This document shows positions 44,701 through 58,439 of a stretch of DNA of 64,000 nucleotides, in pieces. How positions within the stretch are numbered: position 1 is the first letter of the stretch; each line of letters starts with the position of its first letter. This stretch comes from Lutjanus erythropterus (lineage: Eukaryota > Chordata > Actinopteri > Lutjaniformes > Lutjanidae). The DNA is taken from contig CM034608.1 of NCBI GenBank assembly GCA_020091685.1, positions 827,967 through 891,966 of the forward strand. Direction: 5' to 3'. Both the position numbers and the translations under genes were made by a program. The notes under the pieces were generated by a model. It was not told the origin of the DNA. It made no database searches and saw nothing but the letters and a program-made list of their open reading frames with translations.

Positions 44701-47700
44701 TCATGAACAGTATAATGATGGAGTATTGAGGATGACATGGAAATTATTATCAGACCACTGGATGTGATATCAATACTGTATTCTGGTGGTTGATTGGTTA
44801 GGGAAGACATCCTCTGTCAGAGCATCATTTCACATGTTTTGGCTGATAACAGTTGAGCAAGAAAAGAAAAAAAAACTCCTTTTCCCCTCCATGTGTCATG
44901 TACTTAGAATTTTAATCAGAATATCAAAAATTGAACTTTTTTCAGAAGAAGAGAGAAAAATTATTTCATAAAGGATCCTAAAATTCAGTAATGGTTTATC
45001 TAATGGTTTATATCTTTGTTATTAGGGGTGCAAGGGACCACAGTTGTCCCGTGTCCCATACAGATCACTCACGCTCCACAGTTTGGCACACACGTGATCC
45101 ACAGACTACATGTAACCATCATGGTGTTAAACACTGATTTACTGTGGCTGGTAGTTTTATACAAGTAATAATACCAGAAATCTCAATGCGGAGTCGCACT
45201 GAAGGACAGGACAGATGCTGCTGTGTTTCACTCTGCAGCTCATTTCTGAAGAGTAACTGGTTCACAAACCGTCTCATCACCTCAAGTGAAATCCTGACCA
45301 TAACTTTGGGCATTTTCAGTGGTATAACTAGTCTGTCGTCATAGAAACACATCATAAGATTGTGATCTTTAATGAAACTGGCAATGTCTGCTGTCTTAAC
45401 TTGTACACACTCACACAGCTCCTCTCAGCTGACCGGAGCAGCTCTGTGTCTGTCTGTCTGTGACTCAGTGTGTCTGTGTTGATTAGCTGTTACTCATGAC
45501 TTCTAACCAATCAGAAAGTGCTATGGGTGGGACATTGAGCCAGACTACTGAGGTTATTAGTGTATTCTACTGTACAGTGTATAATTATTTCTTTTATGTA
45601 TGATAGTTTATATGTAGTACAGTACTTTATAATACAGTATAGTATTCTGAATATACTGTATGTATGTATGTATGTATTACTATAGAGTAATTTTATTATA
45701 TTTGAAAATATGTGTATACTTTTAGTATTATTATTATTAGTGCTGTCAGGCGATTAAAAAAATTAATCTAATTAATTACAGGATTTGTAATTAATTAATC
45801 TAATTAATCGCATTTTAATCTCATATCTGCTAAAGGTCCCCAAATAAAGAATTTGAATTCTAGGACATTACAAAATTGTAGTGCATGACTAATCAATTGA
45901 ATACACAAGGTACAAATCACTGCGTTCTTGTTAATAGTCCCGTCTTTGTTCTTTTTATAAATAAACTTGCCGTTCAAAGGTCCAAGTAAGCTTGCCTCGC
46001 TCTTAGGGGTGCAACGGATCAAAAATCGTATCACGGGCTTGAGTCACGGATCGGATCATTTTTTGGATCAGCAAAAAAGAAAAAAGTGTTGGGATTAGGG
46101 TTAAATTATTTTAAAAATGAACTTGTCTTTGATCTTTGTCTGTCTGTAATTATCACCATAGTTATGTAATGTAATAATAATGATAATAGTAATGATAATG
46201 GTAATATATTAAAAACTTCAAACGTATACAGTGCTGTACTGTGTATATACTATACATATATTAGATCATTATACACTGTACAGTATAATATACAACTACG
46301 CTCTGTAGTCTGGCTCAATGTCCCGCCTACAGCAGCACATCTGATTGGTTAGAAGTCACGATCAATCAGCAGACACAGTGTGTGACAGACGGGGTGAGAC
46401 AGAGCTGCACCGGTGAGCAGAGAGGAGCTGTGTAGAAGTTAAGACAGCTGATATCACCAAAGTTTCAATGAACATGACAGTTTTATGATCTGTTTCTCTG
46501 GTGATAGCAGAGTTACATCAGTGAAAAAAGTTACGGTCTGGATTTCACTCAAGGCGATTTGACGGCTTTTAAATCAGTCGCTCTTCACAGAGATGCGCTG
46601 CACACAGCAGCATCTGTCCTTCTGTTCACTGCAACTCTGCATTGAGATTTCAGGTTTTATAACTTATACAAAAGTAACAGTGACAGTAAAACTATGATGC
46701 TCACATGTGGTCCGCGGATCACACGCGTGCCGAACTCAATGGGCCAAATTTAAAATGCTTGCGCATTGACTTGCCACTCATGATTAATTGCGTTAATTTT
46801 TATAGCGCGTTAATTTGCAGCGTAATTAACTAATCTAATTAACGCGTTAAACTGACAGCCCTAATTATTATCATTATTATTATTACATTACTATGGTGAT
46901 AAGTACAGACAAAGAGAAATTAAAGCCAGGTATATAGCCAGGTATATTTTTTAAATAATTTGACCCTAAACCTACCTCTTTTGATTTTTTTCTGATACAA
47001 AAAGGGATCTGATCTTTGACTCAAAATCATGATATGATCTGAACCATGAATTTTGTGATCCATTGCACCCCTATTTGTTATTATGTTTTATTATGTATTC
47101 ATCTCCCTCTTGCCTCTCAGAAATAGAGCAGGAACAACCTCCTCTGCCTTTATGAAGCAGCCCTACTGAAGCAAGCACTTTGCATTAAAAAGTTCCAGAA
47201 AACTTACAAACGTGGCAGACACCCCTTGTTCCTGGTTATGAAAACTTGATGGGAATGTTAAAAACATTACATTTCAAAAGACCAAAATATTACAGCAGCA
47301 GTATTCTCTATACCAGGGCAATCTGACATAAGACTGAAAAAAAGAGCTCCCCAGACAGCCTTTTTGTGTTAATTTTCCTGTTACTGAATTTTGCCCCTCC
47401 TGTGGTATTTTTCCTTTTCCCTGCTAGTGTGCTCTGCTCGGCTGATGTAGGATGACTGATAGTGTGTACAGATAGAGGCAGCTCTGAGCTTGTGTACATG
47501 CTACCCTCTGTACGTCCTCAGGATAGCAACCAAATGATAAATCTTCATTATGTGCTGAAGGCTGCTGCACGTTTTTATCTTACCACTTCAGCTGAGCTCC
47601 ATTTTTTATTTCCAGTAAAAATTAATTACTGATCATTTGAAGTAATCTCACTCCTTGTTGTTTTCTTGGCCCTAACTATAAGGTGCTGTCTTGGAGATTT

Positions 47701-50700
47701 AATCAAATTCATTTTGTTTCAAATTGACATTAAGGCAAAAAGTGGAGGCCCTAATAAATTCCGATGAGTCATGTTATTTCATAAGTAACCTTAGCATAGC
47801 GTTATCAATACTTCATGTGGATGTTTCACAATAAAGGCTTGTGCCTGCCTGCCTGCCTTCACATTAAAATGTTGATTGTGAAACAAGTGCAGGAAGTGAT
47901 GCATTAGAAATAAATAAATAATTGAAAATAATAGGAAAACATTTCTCAAAACTTTAACTTAAACTGGTAACGAAGCACAAAAAGTCAGATGTTAAAGATA
48001 TATTTGAGAAATGAATTAACATTCAATTTAATTTTATTTAGGCAAACAGCCTATGTCAGTGTGGTAGATGTACACTGGTGATACCTTATTTTGCTGAAAT
48101 CTTTACCTTCACCAATGTGACTGCTCTGCTCTGTTCTGCCCCAGCTCTGTCCAAGGAGCTCATTGAATTATCATGCTTCATCAGGAAATAGATTTAATAT
48201 TTAAAACAAGATACCTGTTGCTCCACCATTTACATGACATGAATAAAGGTCAGATGTAGAGATATCAGTCTCAGCAGCAGACTGTCCAAAATGTCCAAAG
48301 ACATGCAGGTTAGGTCTCTGACACTTGTGGCCCAGAACAGACCCTCTAAAGAGTCCAGTAAGGCCCATTGGATGAGTTTGTAGTGTGAAAATTGTAGTTT
48401 CCTGCTGTCCTATACACAGGATACACTATTATAGATCCTACATGCTTGAATACATTCTATGTCAAGCATAGGCTGCTGTTCATGCAAGAGCAGCCAGTGG
48501 AAAATAAGTTTGTCAGGCTTTACAAAAAAATCAGACTGGTTCATATGTTTTTTACAGAGGTAAATGTGAAGCCAGTGTTCTGGGTGTGTTTACAGCAACT
48601 TTCTGTGCTCAGTGAATAATGTTCTGTGTCACTGTCAGACTCATCATGGTGGAAAATACAAGAACTTGCAAGGACAACTTAGAACAGAGAAGATAAACTA
48701 GCTGCTGCAGGTTTGAGGAAACAGCAGTGTGTCTGCAGTTGTTGCCAAAAGATCAGAGAAAAAGAAAGCTAGCTACCTTATTGCTAATAAAATAGCATCA
48801 GCATCAAAGCCATAGTTTTCTGTGAGGGTGAGTTTGTAAAGACATGCATGCTGACAGCTGCTGAAATTGTGCACCCTGATAAATGAATGGCTCGTTAAAG
48901 GGACAGTTCACCCCTAAAATAATAAAAAAAACGTATTTTTCCCCTCACCTGTAGTGCTTTTTATCAGCTAGATTTTTTGGTGAGTTGCAGAGTTGCAGAG
49001 ATATCAGCTGTAGAGATGTCTGTCTTCTCTCCAGTATAATGGGACTAAATGACTCAAAGCACAAAATAAATGAATAAAATATAATAAATAAAAAATTCTA
49101 ATTTCTTTCTGCAATAGATAGATTTCTGCCCTCTCCCCAATACAATAGGATTAAATGGCCTCTGGTGCACAAAATGCCAAAAGAGAGAAAGAAAAAAAAT
49201 GAAAAAATGTTTCTCTATCAGGATAATCTACACACCTTGTTGTGAGTATTTTCACAACAGAACTATTTTCATTCAGTCAGAAAGAAAATTGTTCTGGTAG
49301 ATTCTTGAGTAGTTCCAGCAGATTCTACTGCAGAAAGAAAGTAGTTCCTACATGAAACTGTTCATAACAAGGTGTGTGTATTATCTTCATTGACTGGGTC
49401 ATCATTTTTTTGAAAAGAGACACTGGCTTTAAATTTTTCAAATCTATTTTTTGGTGCATGTAAACCCACAGGCTGAGTGCCATTTAGTTCCATGATACAG
49501 GAGAGAAGACAGACATCTCTACAGCTGATATCTCCAAAACTCTGCAGCTCACACCAAAACTATCCAGATGTAAACAGCACTACAGGCCAGGGGAAAAATA
49601 TCGATTTTTGATTTTGGGTGAACTGTCTCTTTAATTGTGATCATTATCAGAATGTACTTGTACCTTTTTACACCAAAAGACAGGGACATGTTTTGGTGTT
49701 GTTTCTAGGTCATTATGCATTGGTTTTACTGGTCCAGTCCTCTTGAGATCAAACTGGGTTATATGCAGCCCATGAATTAAAATAGTTTAACACATGTGCA
49801 CCCCTCTTTATCACCCCTCTAAATGGTCTGTATGTGTGAATGTAAGTGTGAGTCAAAATCCTACTTTTTGTCCCCTTCACTTTTATAGTTGCAGGTTGGT
49901 TTGGTTACTTAAGTCTCTCACTGTTCAGTTATCATAGTCCAGATGAGAGACATTAGCTGATAATAATGTTAATACACTCGTCTGAGTCAGATACTAGTGG
50001 ATTGCCCTACCTTATTGGTGGAGGTGTATATGCAGCTTAAAAAAAGGATCACCTGCAAAACAAAACTCAGGGCTGAATAAGGAGCAACTCCCAACTGTGT
50101 TTTTGGGTAATATTTTCATAAAAAAACTAGAAGTCAGTCAAAGACAGAGTATTATGGATGCAAAGGGGTCAGGTGTTTGCAGTATTAAACACAAAGCAAA
50201 AAGTGTTTTCACAATGCTACAGATTGGAGATGAGTGAGACAGGGAAATGCTTTTCCACTTCACTCATCATCACTCATCATCACTCACCATCTCCACACAT
50301 ACTCATCACTTAGTTTTCCTTGGAATTGAATATGACTGTCTGCTGGGGCTTCTTTTCTAATGCAATAATATGTGTCACAGTTTGTTGCAGGGAAGTATGT
50401 CCTGAAGGCATCTTCTTTTGAAAATACAGAATAATTACCTGAGTTTTATCCTCATGTGAGAGTCTCCACTCCACAAAAACATGTTTTGTGTATCAAAAAG
50501 CTATAGTCTGTAGCGGTGGTGGCTGGTGATTTTTTCTCCAGGTCCTAACATCTTAAGGTATTGCACCAGTGTATTTTAATATATGAAAAGGGCCTTTGTT
50601 TATATTTGCTTAACTAAATGAATATTGTTTAGCCTAATGGAACTTGCTTAGTTAAGGTAAGTACCTCAATAATATGAAAAATCTGATAGCACAAAACCTC

Positions 50701-53700
50701 AGACTTTCAAAGAAAATTATGAACACAATATAACCTTTTAGAAAATAAAACAAAATTTTAGAACATATAAATAAAAATATGGTATTATCAGGTGGGTCAC
50801 CTGAGCTGGATAACAGTGTTGCTACCAGACTGGGTCAGTTTGTCTCTCCTCTTGACTGCGCTGTCTCTCTCCCCGACTCCAGCAGAGCTGATGATAAAAA
50901 TGAATTATAGAATATAACATAATTTCAAGGTGCTTTAGTGTAAAACATAACCAGTGACATATCTGCATACCATTTATGGTTCATGTATTTTTTCACTTTT
51001 TGCAGTTATTAATATAAACAAACCTGTTTACACATGAAGCTGTTTTGGAGACGTCCTGTTGTCTTCATATATTGCATGCTCTCGCACTTTCACTTGCTGA
51101 ACCAGGAGATCTGTCTCCTTGCTTGAGAATCTTTTCTCTTTGTTCCCTCATGGTAAATCCACCATCATGCTGCCAATGCTTGCGCTCCTGATGCACCAAC
51201 CTCTTAAAGGTGATGAGAGCTGACTTTCTGATTGGTTTATTACATGTTTAGCCTAAACTCACCCATGAATTAGCGAGATCACTTGGACGCTGCTGATGGG
51301 TGTATCCCGCTGCGTGCTGCTGGTGCAAGTGGTAGAACAGGGCAGGATACCCCTGTGCCCCTGGTGTAAGATGACAAAGACACATCTTGAATAAATTAAA
51401 TCCACTGCACCTTGTGCTTTCCACTTGCACTTTAGACAAGCTTAAGATAGGGCCCAAAGTCAAGTCAAGGCTTTTATGAATGTTAATCAAGCAAGTCTCA
51501 AGACCTCAAATTTCTGACTTAAGTCTGACTTAAGTCAAGTCATGTGACTCAAGTCTCCACCTCTGGTCATAACAGTGACTTGGTTCATCTCATGACAAAG
51601 TTTCAAACATCTTTCAAATGTTCTCTAACAAATTCTGCAGCACAAAGCACTATTACTGCACACTTATGTTCCCAATACTCCTTTAACCAAAATATGGCTA
51701 AATGTACAGCTTCCATTTGCTCATGCTCTTAGTGGTGGTCCTGAACGATAAATGACAATTGACAAGTATTTTTTTGACATATATTTGTTTTGAACATATG
51801 ATTAAAGTGCAGTATAGTGGCTTGAGACATTTCTATGGACATTTTAATCTTTTGTTTGCAGTCCAAGTTGGTCTCCATTAACATCAATTGAATTGAAACC
51901 AGTCTCACTTCAGCTTCCATTTCAGACCCATCTTTCACAACTGCACATTCAAAACGCTATAAATAAAAACTTGAGGTATTCCTAGGAGGGTTGGATCATG
52001 GGGTGATTTCTCCACGCTCAGCAAACATGTAGCCAGAATGGTTTGAAATAGTTCAAACTCTGTATGTCCCTTCATCATTTTTCTTGCTGTATTAATTGTA
52101 CTGCATGTCCTCTGCAGCTGCCACCAGCACCACCACTACAGCCAAGACTTCCAGTCATGTGACGCGCTGCAGTGACAGCCAGAGGAACTACTGTGTTAAT
52201 GGAGGGGAGTGTTTCACCCTTGAAATCATGCCAGGCAGCACGAAGTTTCTCTGCAGGTATGACATCTACAGTAGGTCATAATACTGAGTGGTTTAACATG
52301 TCCTCTGTATGTCTTATGTCTTTGGACTCTGGAAACTGATGTGCAGCCAATTGTTTCTACAGAAGAAACTCACCACTGGGTTCAGACTCTGCATACAACA
52401 ACCCAATTTAAACTCTGTCAATATCCCAATAGCCCTTTGAATTACATTCATATTGGACAATTGGACAACCCATAAATGAAAATTCTGTCATTATCTATCA
52501 CCCTCATGCTGATTGAAGGTCAGGTTTATTTTGTTAGTCCAGGAGTTTCACAGGAAGACAGTGTTGCCCAATCTCCCAAACAATGGAAGTGAATGGTGAC
52601 TAGTATTCAAACTTAAAAAAAAAACAACAGAATAAAAACATAAAATGTATCCATACTACTCATCTGGTGTAATCCAAGTCTGCTAAAGCCCCAACATGCT
52701 AAACTGAATTGAATCTCCACTATAGATTTTCAGCTTGGAACCATGTTCACATCTGCATGCACACCATCTGAAAAGTGTGTTGCGATGGTGTTCAAAGGGC
52801 ATGCTAGGGCTTTAGGAGACTTGGATTGTACCAGATGAGTAGTATGGAGGCATTTTAAGTTTCTTATTTTGTTGTTGTTTTTTATTTTTGAAAACTTGTC
52901 ACCATTCACTTCCATTGTTCAGGAGATTCTGCAACACTGTTATCCTGTGAAACTCTAACAGTGTTTTGTGGACTAACAAAATAAACCCAACCATCAATCG
53001 CCTTGAAGGCAAGTAGTTAATGACTGAATTTTCATTTTTGGGTGAACAAACCGTTTAACTCTGATAGGTGGTGGATCGGACACTGATCCACCACCTATCA
53101 GAGTTAAACGGTCATTAACCTTTTTCATTTTACCAACTGTAACTACAGTATTCCCTTAACTTTCAGTGCTTCATTTGCCTTACTTTAAACGTGATTTATA
53201 TGTAATAATCACAAGAATTTTAAAAACATTGAAATTGGACATTAAAAACCATTTTCATTAAATGTAATACATGGTTTTACAGATCCACATCAGTGTACAG
53301 AAAAGTCCAGTATCAGTGTTGCTGTTTGGCAGGAGGGCTGTATCCTCAGCAGTAGGCGATTTGTTGTTTTTTAACAGGAGGGATGGACTGGATTTGTTTT
53401 GCTCATCTATGACTAGCAAAACGTCTCTGGTTTTGTTTTCTGTAGTCATCCTATATAGCTTGAAGGGATTGTTCACTCTCAAATCAAAAATACACGTTTT
53501 TCCTCTTAACTGTAGTTCTTTTTTCCGTAAAGATAGTTTTGGTGTGAGTTACAGAGTTTTAGAGATATCAGCCAGAAGGACGTCTGCCTTCTAAATAGCA
53601 CACGATTGCTTAAGATAATCCTGAGACCTTGTTATGAGCAGTTTCAGTAGGAACTACTGAGACTGCTGTTGAATTTTTCAAACGTTTCTTTTTGGCTCTT

Positions 53701-56700
53701 TGAGCATCACAAGCCAAGTGCCATTTAGGTCGATTGGAGAGAGGGCAGACATCTCTACAGATAATACCCCCAAAACTCTTTAACTCATACCAGAACTATC
53801 TAGATGGATAAATAGATCTACAGGCATGTGGAAAAAGATGTATTTTTGATTTTAGGCTGAACTGTCCATTTAAAGAATATTGTAAATCTTAAATGAAACT
53901 GACAGAAGGGACTCAGAGTCCTAATTACACATCCATCTTGTATTTCAGCACCACAGACAGCACCATGAACTAAACAGCCCCTCTGCCCCTGCACTCTCTC
54001 TGCTATCAGGGGGTAGATAGGAAGGTGGCAGGTTAACAAGGGGGAGACATTTTGGTCATTTTGCTCACAAGGGTAATAGCATCCCTGCTCAAATTGCCTA
54101 CTGATCCTGGGTCATGCCATGTTATGTGACTGTACACTGGATGTCTTTGTGTTGTGCTGTTTATCTCTCTTCCTTTCTACCCATCAACCAGGTGCTTGGC
54201 GGGATTCACTGGGCACCGATGTGAACAAGCTGTGCTTAAGAAAGTCTCAGATCCAAAACGTATGTGAACATACCTGTATCCAATCCCACATGTCATTACT
54301 GGTGTTTCACCCGTCATGTTTTCTTCAAGAAATGGCAGAGAATATTTCCCAGTGATAAAAATTTGATGATAAGCTAGCCATCATTCTTGATCTGCTGTAA
54401 CTATTTTTATGAGCTCAAGTGCTCTAAGTCGGTCTAAAGTCTTAAACACACTCTGCAGAGCAGTGAGCTGAAATTTGCATGTACTTCACATCTCATCACA
54501 CCTCATCCATGCCCTTCAGAGCAGTGAACTCCTCCATCTCAGGCTGAAGTGGTGTGTCCTGTGTGGAGGTAAGACATACTCTTTCCATTCAGCCTCACCC
54601 ACATCCCCTCAGAAACCCAAACACAGGAGAAGACACTCTCCTCCCTTCTCCCAGTCATCCAGCGCCAGACTGACCACAACTCAACATCTTACATACATGA
54701 AACCCAGGGGATCACTGGTTGGGCTGCAGCTACATCAGGACTAACAGAGCCATTACTGGGAGCCCTCAGTTCTCATTGTGATTGCCATGCATTTGGGCCT
54801 ATGTTGCTGTTTGGGCGGGGTCATGACACCCCTTATATAGGATTATATCACAGGCTTGTCCTGAGCAGCTGTGTATGTACATGCAATTTTCAGTCTGCTA
54901 CAGTATTCAAACCTATACAGCTTCATGGAGGGCCTGTTTCTTATATAATCTCCCTAAAGTGGAGATCATGATTCAGTGCATCTTTGTATGAAGGTCTGAG
55001 CTGATTAATAGACCTCAGGCTCACAGACTGTAGCGGGACGTATTGGTCCAGCTGGCCCTCCCTGCCAACACCAGTGATGACTGTTGTGGGTTTTGCGCAG
55101 CTCTTGCATAAACTAACTCGATCTCTCTTCTTGTCTGTTCCCTTTGTTTCCTACTCAGGTGTCCAAATGAATTTACTGGTGATCGCTGCCAAAACTATGT
55201 AATGGCCAGCTTTTACAGTATGTCTGTTTCCTCTTCTATCTGTTCTTGGATTGGAGCATGCTCGACTAGCTCTTAGTTCTTGTGTTGTGTACCTGTTTTG
55301 TTATTTTTCTCCTTAGAACTGTGATTTATGTAGCCTAAACATTTTGCATGTTTAAATCCATAATGTTTTGTATGTAAAAGCTGCATGTGGTGTTGTTGAA
55401 GTTATAGAAATTTTCATCATCGATTAATCTGTTGATTATTTTCTTAATTCAATCAGTTAATTTTTTTGGTCCATGAAATGTCAGAAAATGATGATGAAAG
55501 CTCAAGATGATGTCCTCAAATGTCTTGTTTTATGACAGGAGTTAAGAAACTAGAAAATATTCACATTTAAGAATCTGAAATCAGAGACTCTGGACTTTTT
55601 TAAATTAAAAAATGACTCAAAACAATTATTTGTTGAAATAGATGCAGATTCATTGAGCAGTTGTTAAATTGTTACAGCTCTAATTGTTTTATGTTTGTAG
55701 TTAGCTTTATTAGTTTGTCGAGCTGTTCCTTCCTTTGTTGTGCTCAGTTGATTAATTGACTGATTTAAAGACAGAAAATAGTGAAATTTCCACCTAGTGA
55801 AGCATTGATACAAAGCACTTGAAAGCAGGTCCAGCCAATAAAATCCATTTGAAGAACTGCAGTGCCAGCTGCTTCAGACCTGGAGTTTTGGATTCTCTCC
55901 AGCCTACGCCTCCAATCAGCAAGAAATATAAAATCTGCAGCAGTTTAGAACTGCAGGTGGAGACATGCCAGGATGTGCAGTGTAATAACTACTGCAAAAC
56001 TACTACTGCAAACTAGCACAAGTAGCCTACCTACAAGCAGGACAGAGGTCAGTCTGTCTGTCAGGAATGTAAGCAGGTGGGACACCTGTGAACTGTAGCT
56101 CAGTCATAGGAAGCAAACACACACACAGAAATGTATTGTGAAATTAATTCATGCTGCATTTCTAATGTGAGCTAAGAAAGGGGAGAGTCACCTTAATTGT
56201 AACATTACAGAAATACCAAAAGGATTCATCCAGTCTGCAGGGAATGGCAGCTAAAAACCAGTTGAGCAAAAATGAACTAATAATTAAAGGGATAGTTCAC
56301 CCAAAAATGAAAATGCGTCATTATGTACTCAACCTCGTGCTGATTGAAGGTCGGGTTTAGGTTTTTTTTTTTTTTTTTTAAAGTATTAGTTATTTAAGTT
56401 TTAAACCTGGTTACCATTCACTTCCATTGTTTGGGAGATTCTGCAGCACTGTTTTCCTGTGAAACTCCAGCAGTGTTTTGTGGACTAAAAAACTAAACCT
56501 GATCTTCAATCAGCATGAGGGTGAGTAGATAATGACTGAATTTTCATTCATGGTTGCACAATTCCTTTAAGGATGTGACTTGGTTGAAATATTTTTTGAG
56601 ACATAATGTATGTTTTACATTTTATTCCTTCCTTCAGTATTGACTGAAAAAATGCTTGGCATAACCAAAACTGCAAATGTAATGAAGCTCTGAATATTGT

Positions 56701-57695
56701 TCTAGTGGTATTTCTGAGGTTTTCTTTCCTATCGGAAATCTGAAAGCTGAACATTTTCTGAGAGTTTAGCTGGTTTACAGTGGCAGACTCAGGCTGTTTG
56801 ATGGACAGGGACAATAAAAGGGCACCAGCTATGTGGTGTGGTATATGGCACTATATTGCATTTTTTTCCCACTGGATGGGCACCTTAGAAGACTCTTTAT
56901 CATATTTTATCTACCACATGTTTTTATTTTTCCCAGGATGCCCCCCAGTCCACCAGTGCTGGTTTAGGTGAACCTTTGCTCATATTTAAAGCGGTCAGAC
57001 TGCAGCTCCACAGGAAAGCAGAAAGCAGTAGTCTTGCTGAACTTTTTCAAACGTGTCAGTGAGACAGTCAGATAGCCCAGTGGACAGGTGGTACAAGTGA
57101 CCAAACTCACACACTAAAAAAAAGAAAACACACACTCACTGCCTGCACGTGGCACAAATGTTCAAAGCAGCTATCACGTTCTCGGCATGCAGACTGTGAC
57201 AGTGGCATGTCTATGCCTGCAGATCTAAGATACTGCTGCTTTGACCTTCCTTTCCCTCATCCTCACTTAAGAAGGCACAAGTTGGCAGTGTTATGACTAG
57301 TCTGACAGTGACTCAGTAGCTCTCCCTTGTGGTTAAACCGGGGCCTGCTACTTTAATGCAAGTTGGAGGTTAGTTGTATCATGTGGTTTGGATCTAAATA
57401 ATACATTTTTTCTTAGAAATAATTGCGGCATGCAGGCACATGTACTGAAGTCATCTTGTTTCTACATGCCATAAATTAATAAGAATGAGTTTAGCATAGA
57501 CAGTAGGGCAGAGGTTGGTCAAAAGATGTCATACATCATCTGGAGATTTTTTATGCTTTGTTTGTTTTATGAACAGTTAAATGAAGGCCTGAGAAAGACT
57601 TGAGAACACAATAATGACCAGTATGGCCGATAGTATTTGTGGCACTCATCACTGAAAAATATTCTCTCAGCTCAAGAACTCTAGGTCAAATCATC

Positions 57696-57769
<74 letters not shown>

Positions 57770-58408
57770 GGTTCATCATATCCTATAAACGCCCTGGTGC
57801 AGACATTCACAGGAGCCTGACTGACTGCAGGGGGAGGAGACAAACAGTTTGGGTGCTCCTTTCATCAGAACAGTATCACTGTTACAAACTTTAATGTGAT
57901 CATTGTTTGGGTTTAAAAACTACTTTGTTAAGGTTCATCCTTAAAGGGATAGTTCAGCCAGAAATGAAAACTCAGTCATTATCTACTCACCTTCGTACCG
58001 ATTGAAGGTCGGGTTTATTTTGTTAGTCCACAAAACACTGCTGGAGTTTCACAGAAAAAACAGTGTTGCAGAATGTCCCAAACAATACAAGTGAATGGTA
58101 ACCAGTTTTCAAACTTAAAAAAAACAACTGAAGGAAAACATAAAATGCCTCCATACTGCTCATCCGATGTAATCCAAGTCTCCTAAAGCCCCGACATGCC
58201 AAGTTGACTAAAAATGTTGCCATGTTTTTAGCCTGAATCTTCACTGTAAATCCTTTGCTTGAAGCCACATCCATGCGTACATGCACACTGTCTGAACCTT
58301 GTATGTTTGGTGTGATGGTGTGCAAACTGCATGTTGGGAATTTAGGACACTTGGATTATACCAGACAAGCAGTATGGAGGCATTTTAAGTTTTTTTTTTT
58401 GTTTGAAA

Positions 58409-58439
<31 letters not shown>

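Larger units (their letters stand above)
45023..47073. mobile_element. hAT-like element B with 8-bp TSD, host of nested element A
   Basis: The left end TAGGGGTGCAAGGGACC (45023) and the right end GGATCCATTGCACCCCTA-type sequence (to 47073) are inverted termini. A perfect 8-bp duplication TTTGTTAT flanks it (45015-45022 and 47074-47081), as for hAT transposons. Its own sequence is split into 45023-45737 and 46872-47073 by element A. Another copy starts at 63921 and runs off the window. Confidence 0.88.

Noticed and set aside
56937-56967. Exon-like segment: tttttcccag, 31 bases, gtgaac
   Set aside because: 31 nt would shift the frame between phase-1 exons, and the encoded residues match nothing in neuregulins.
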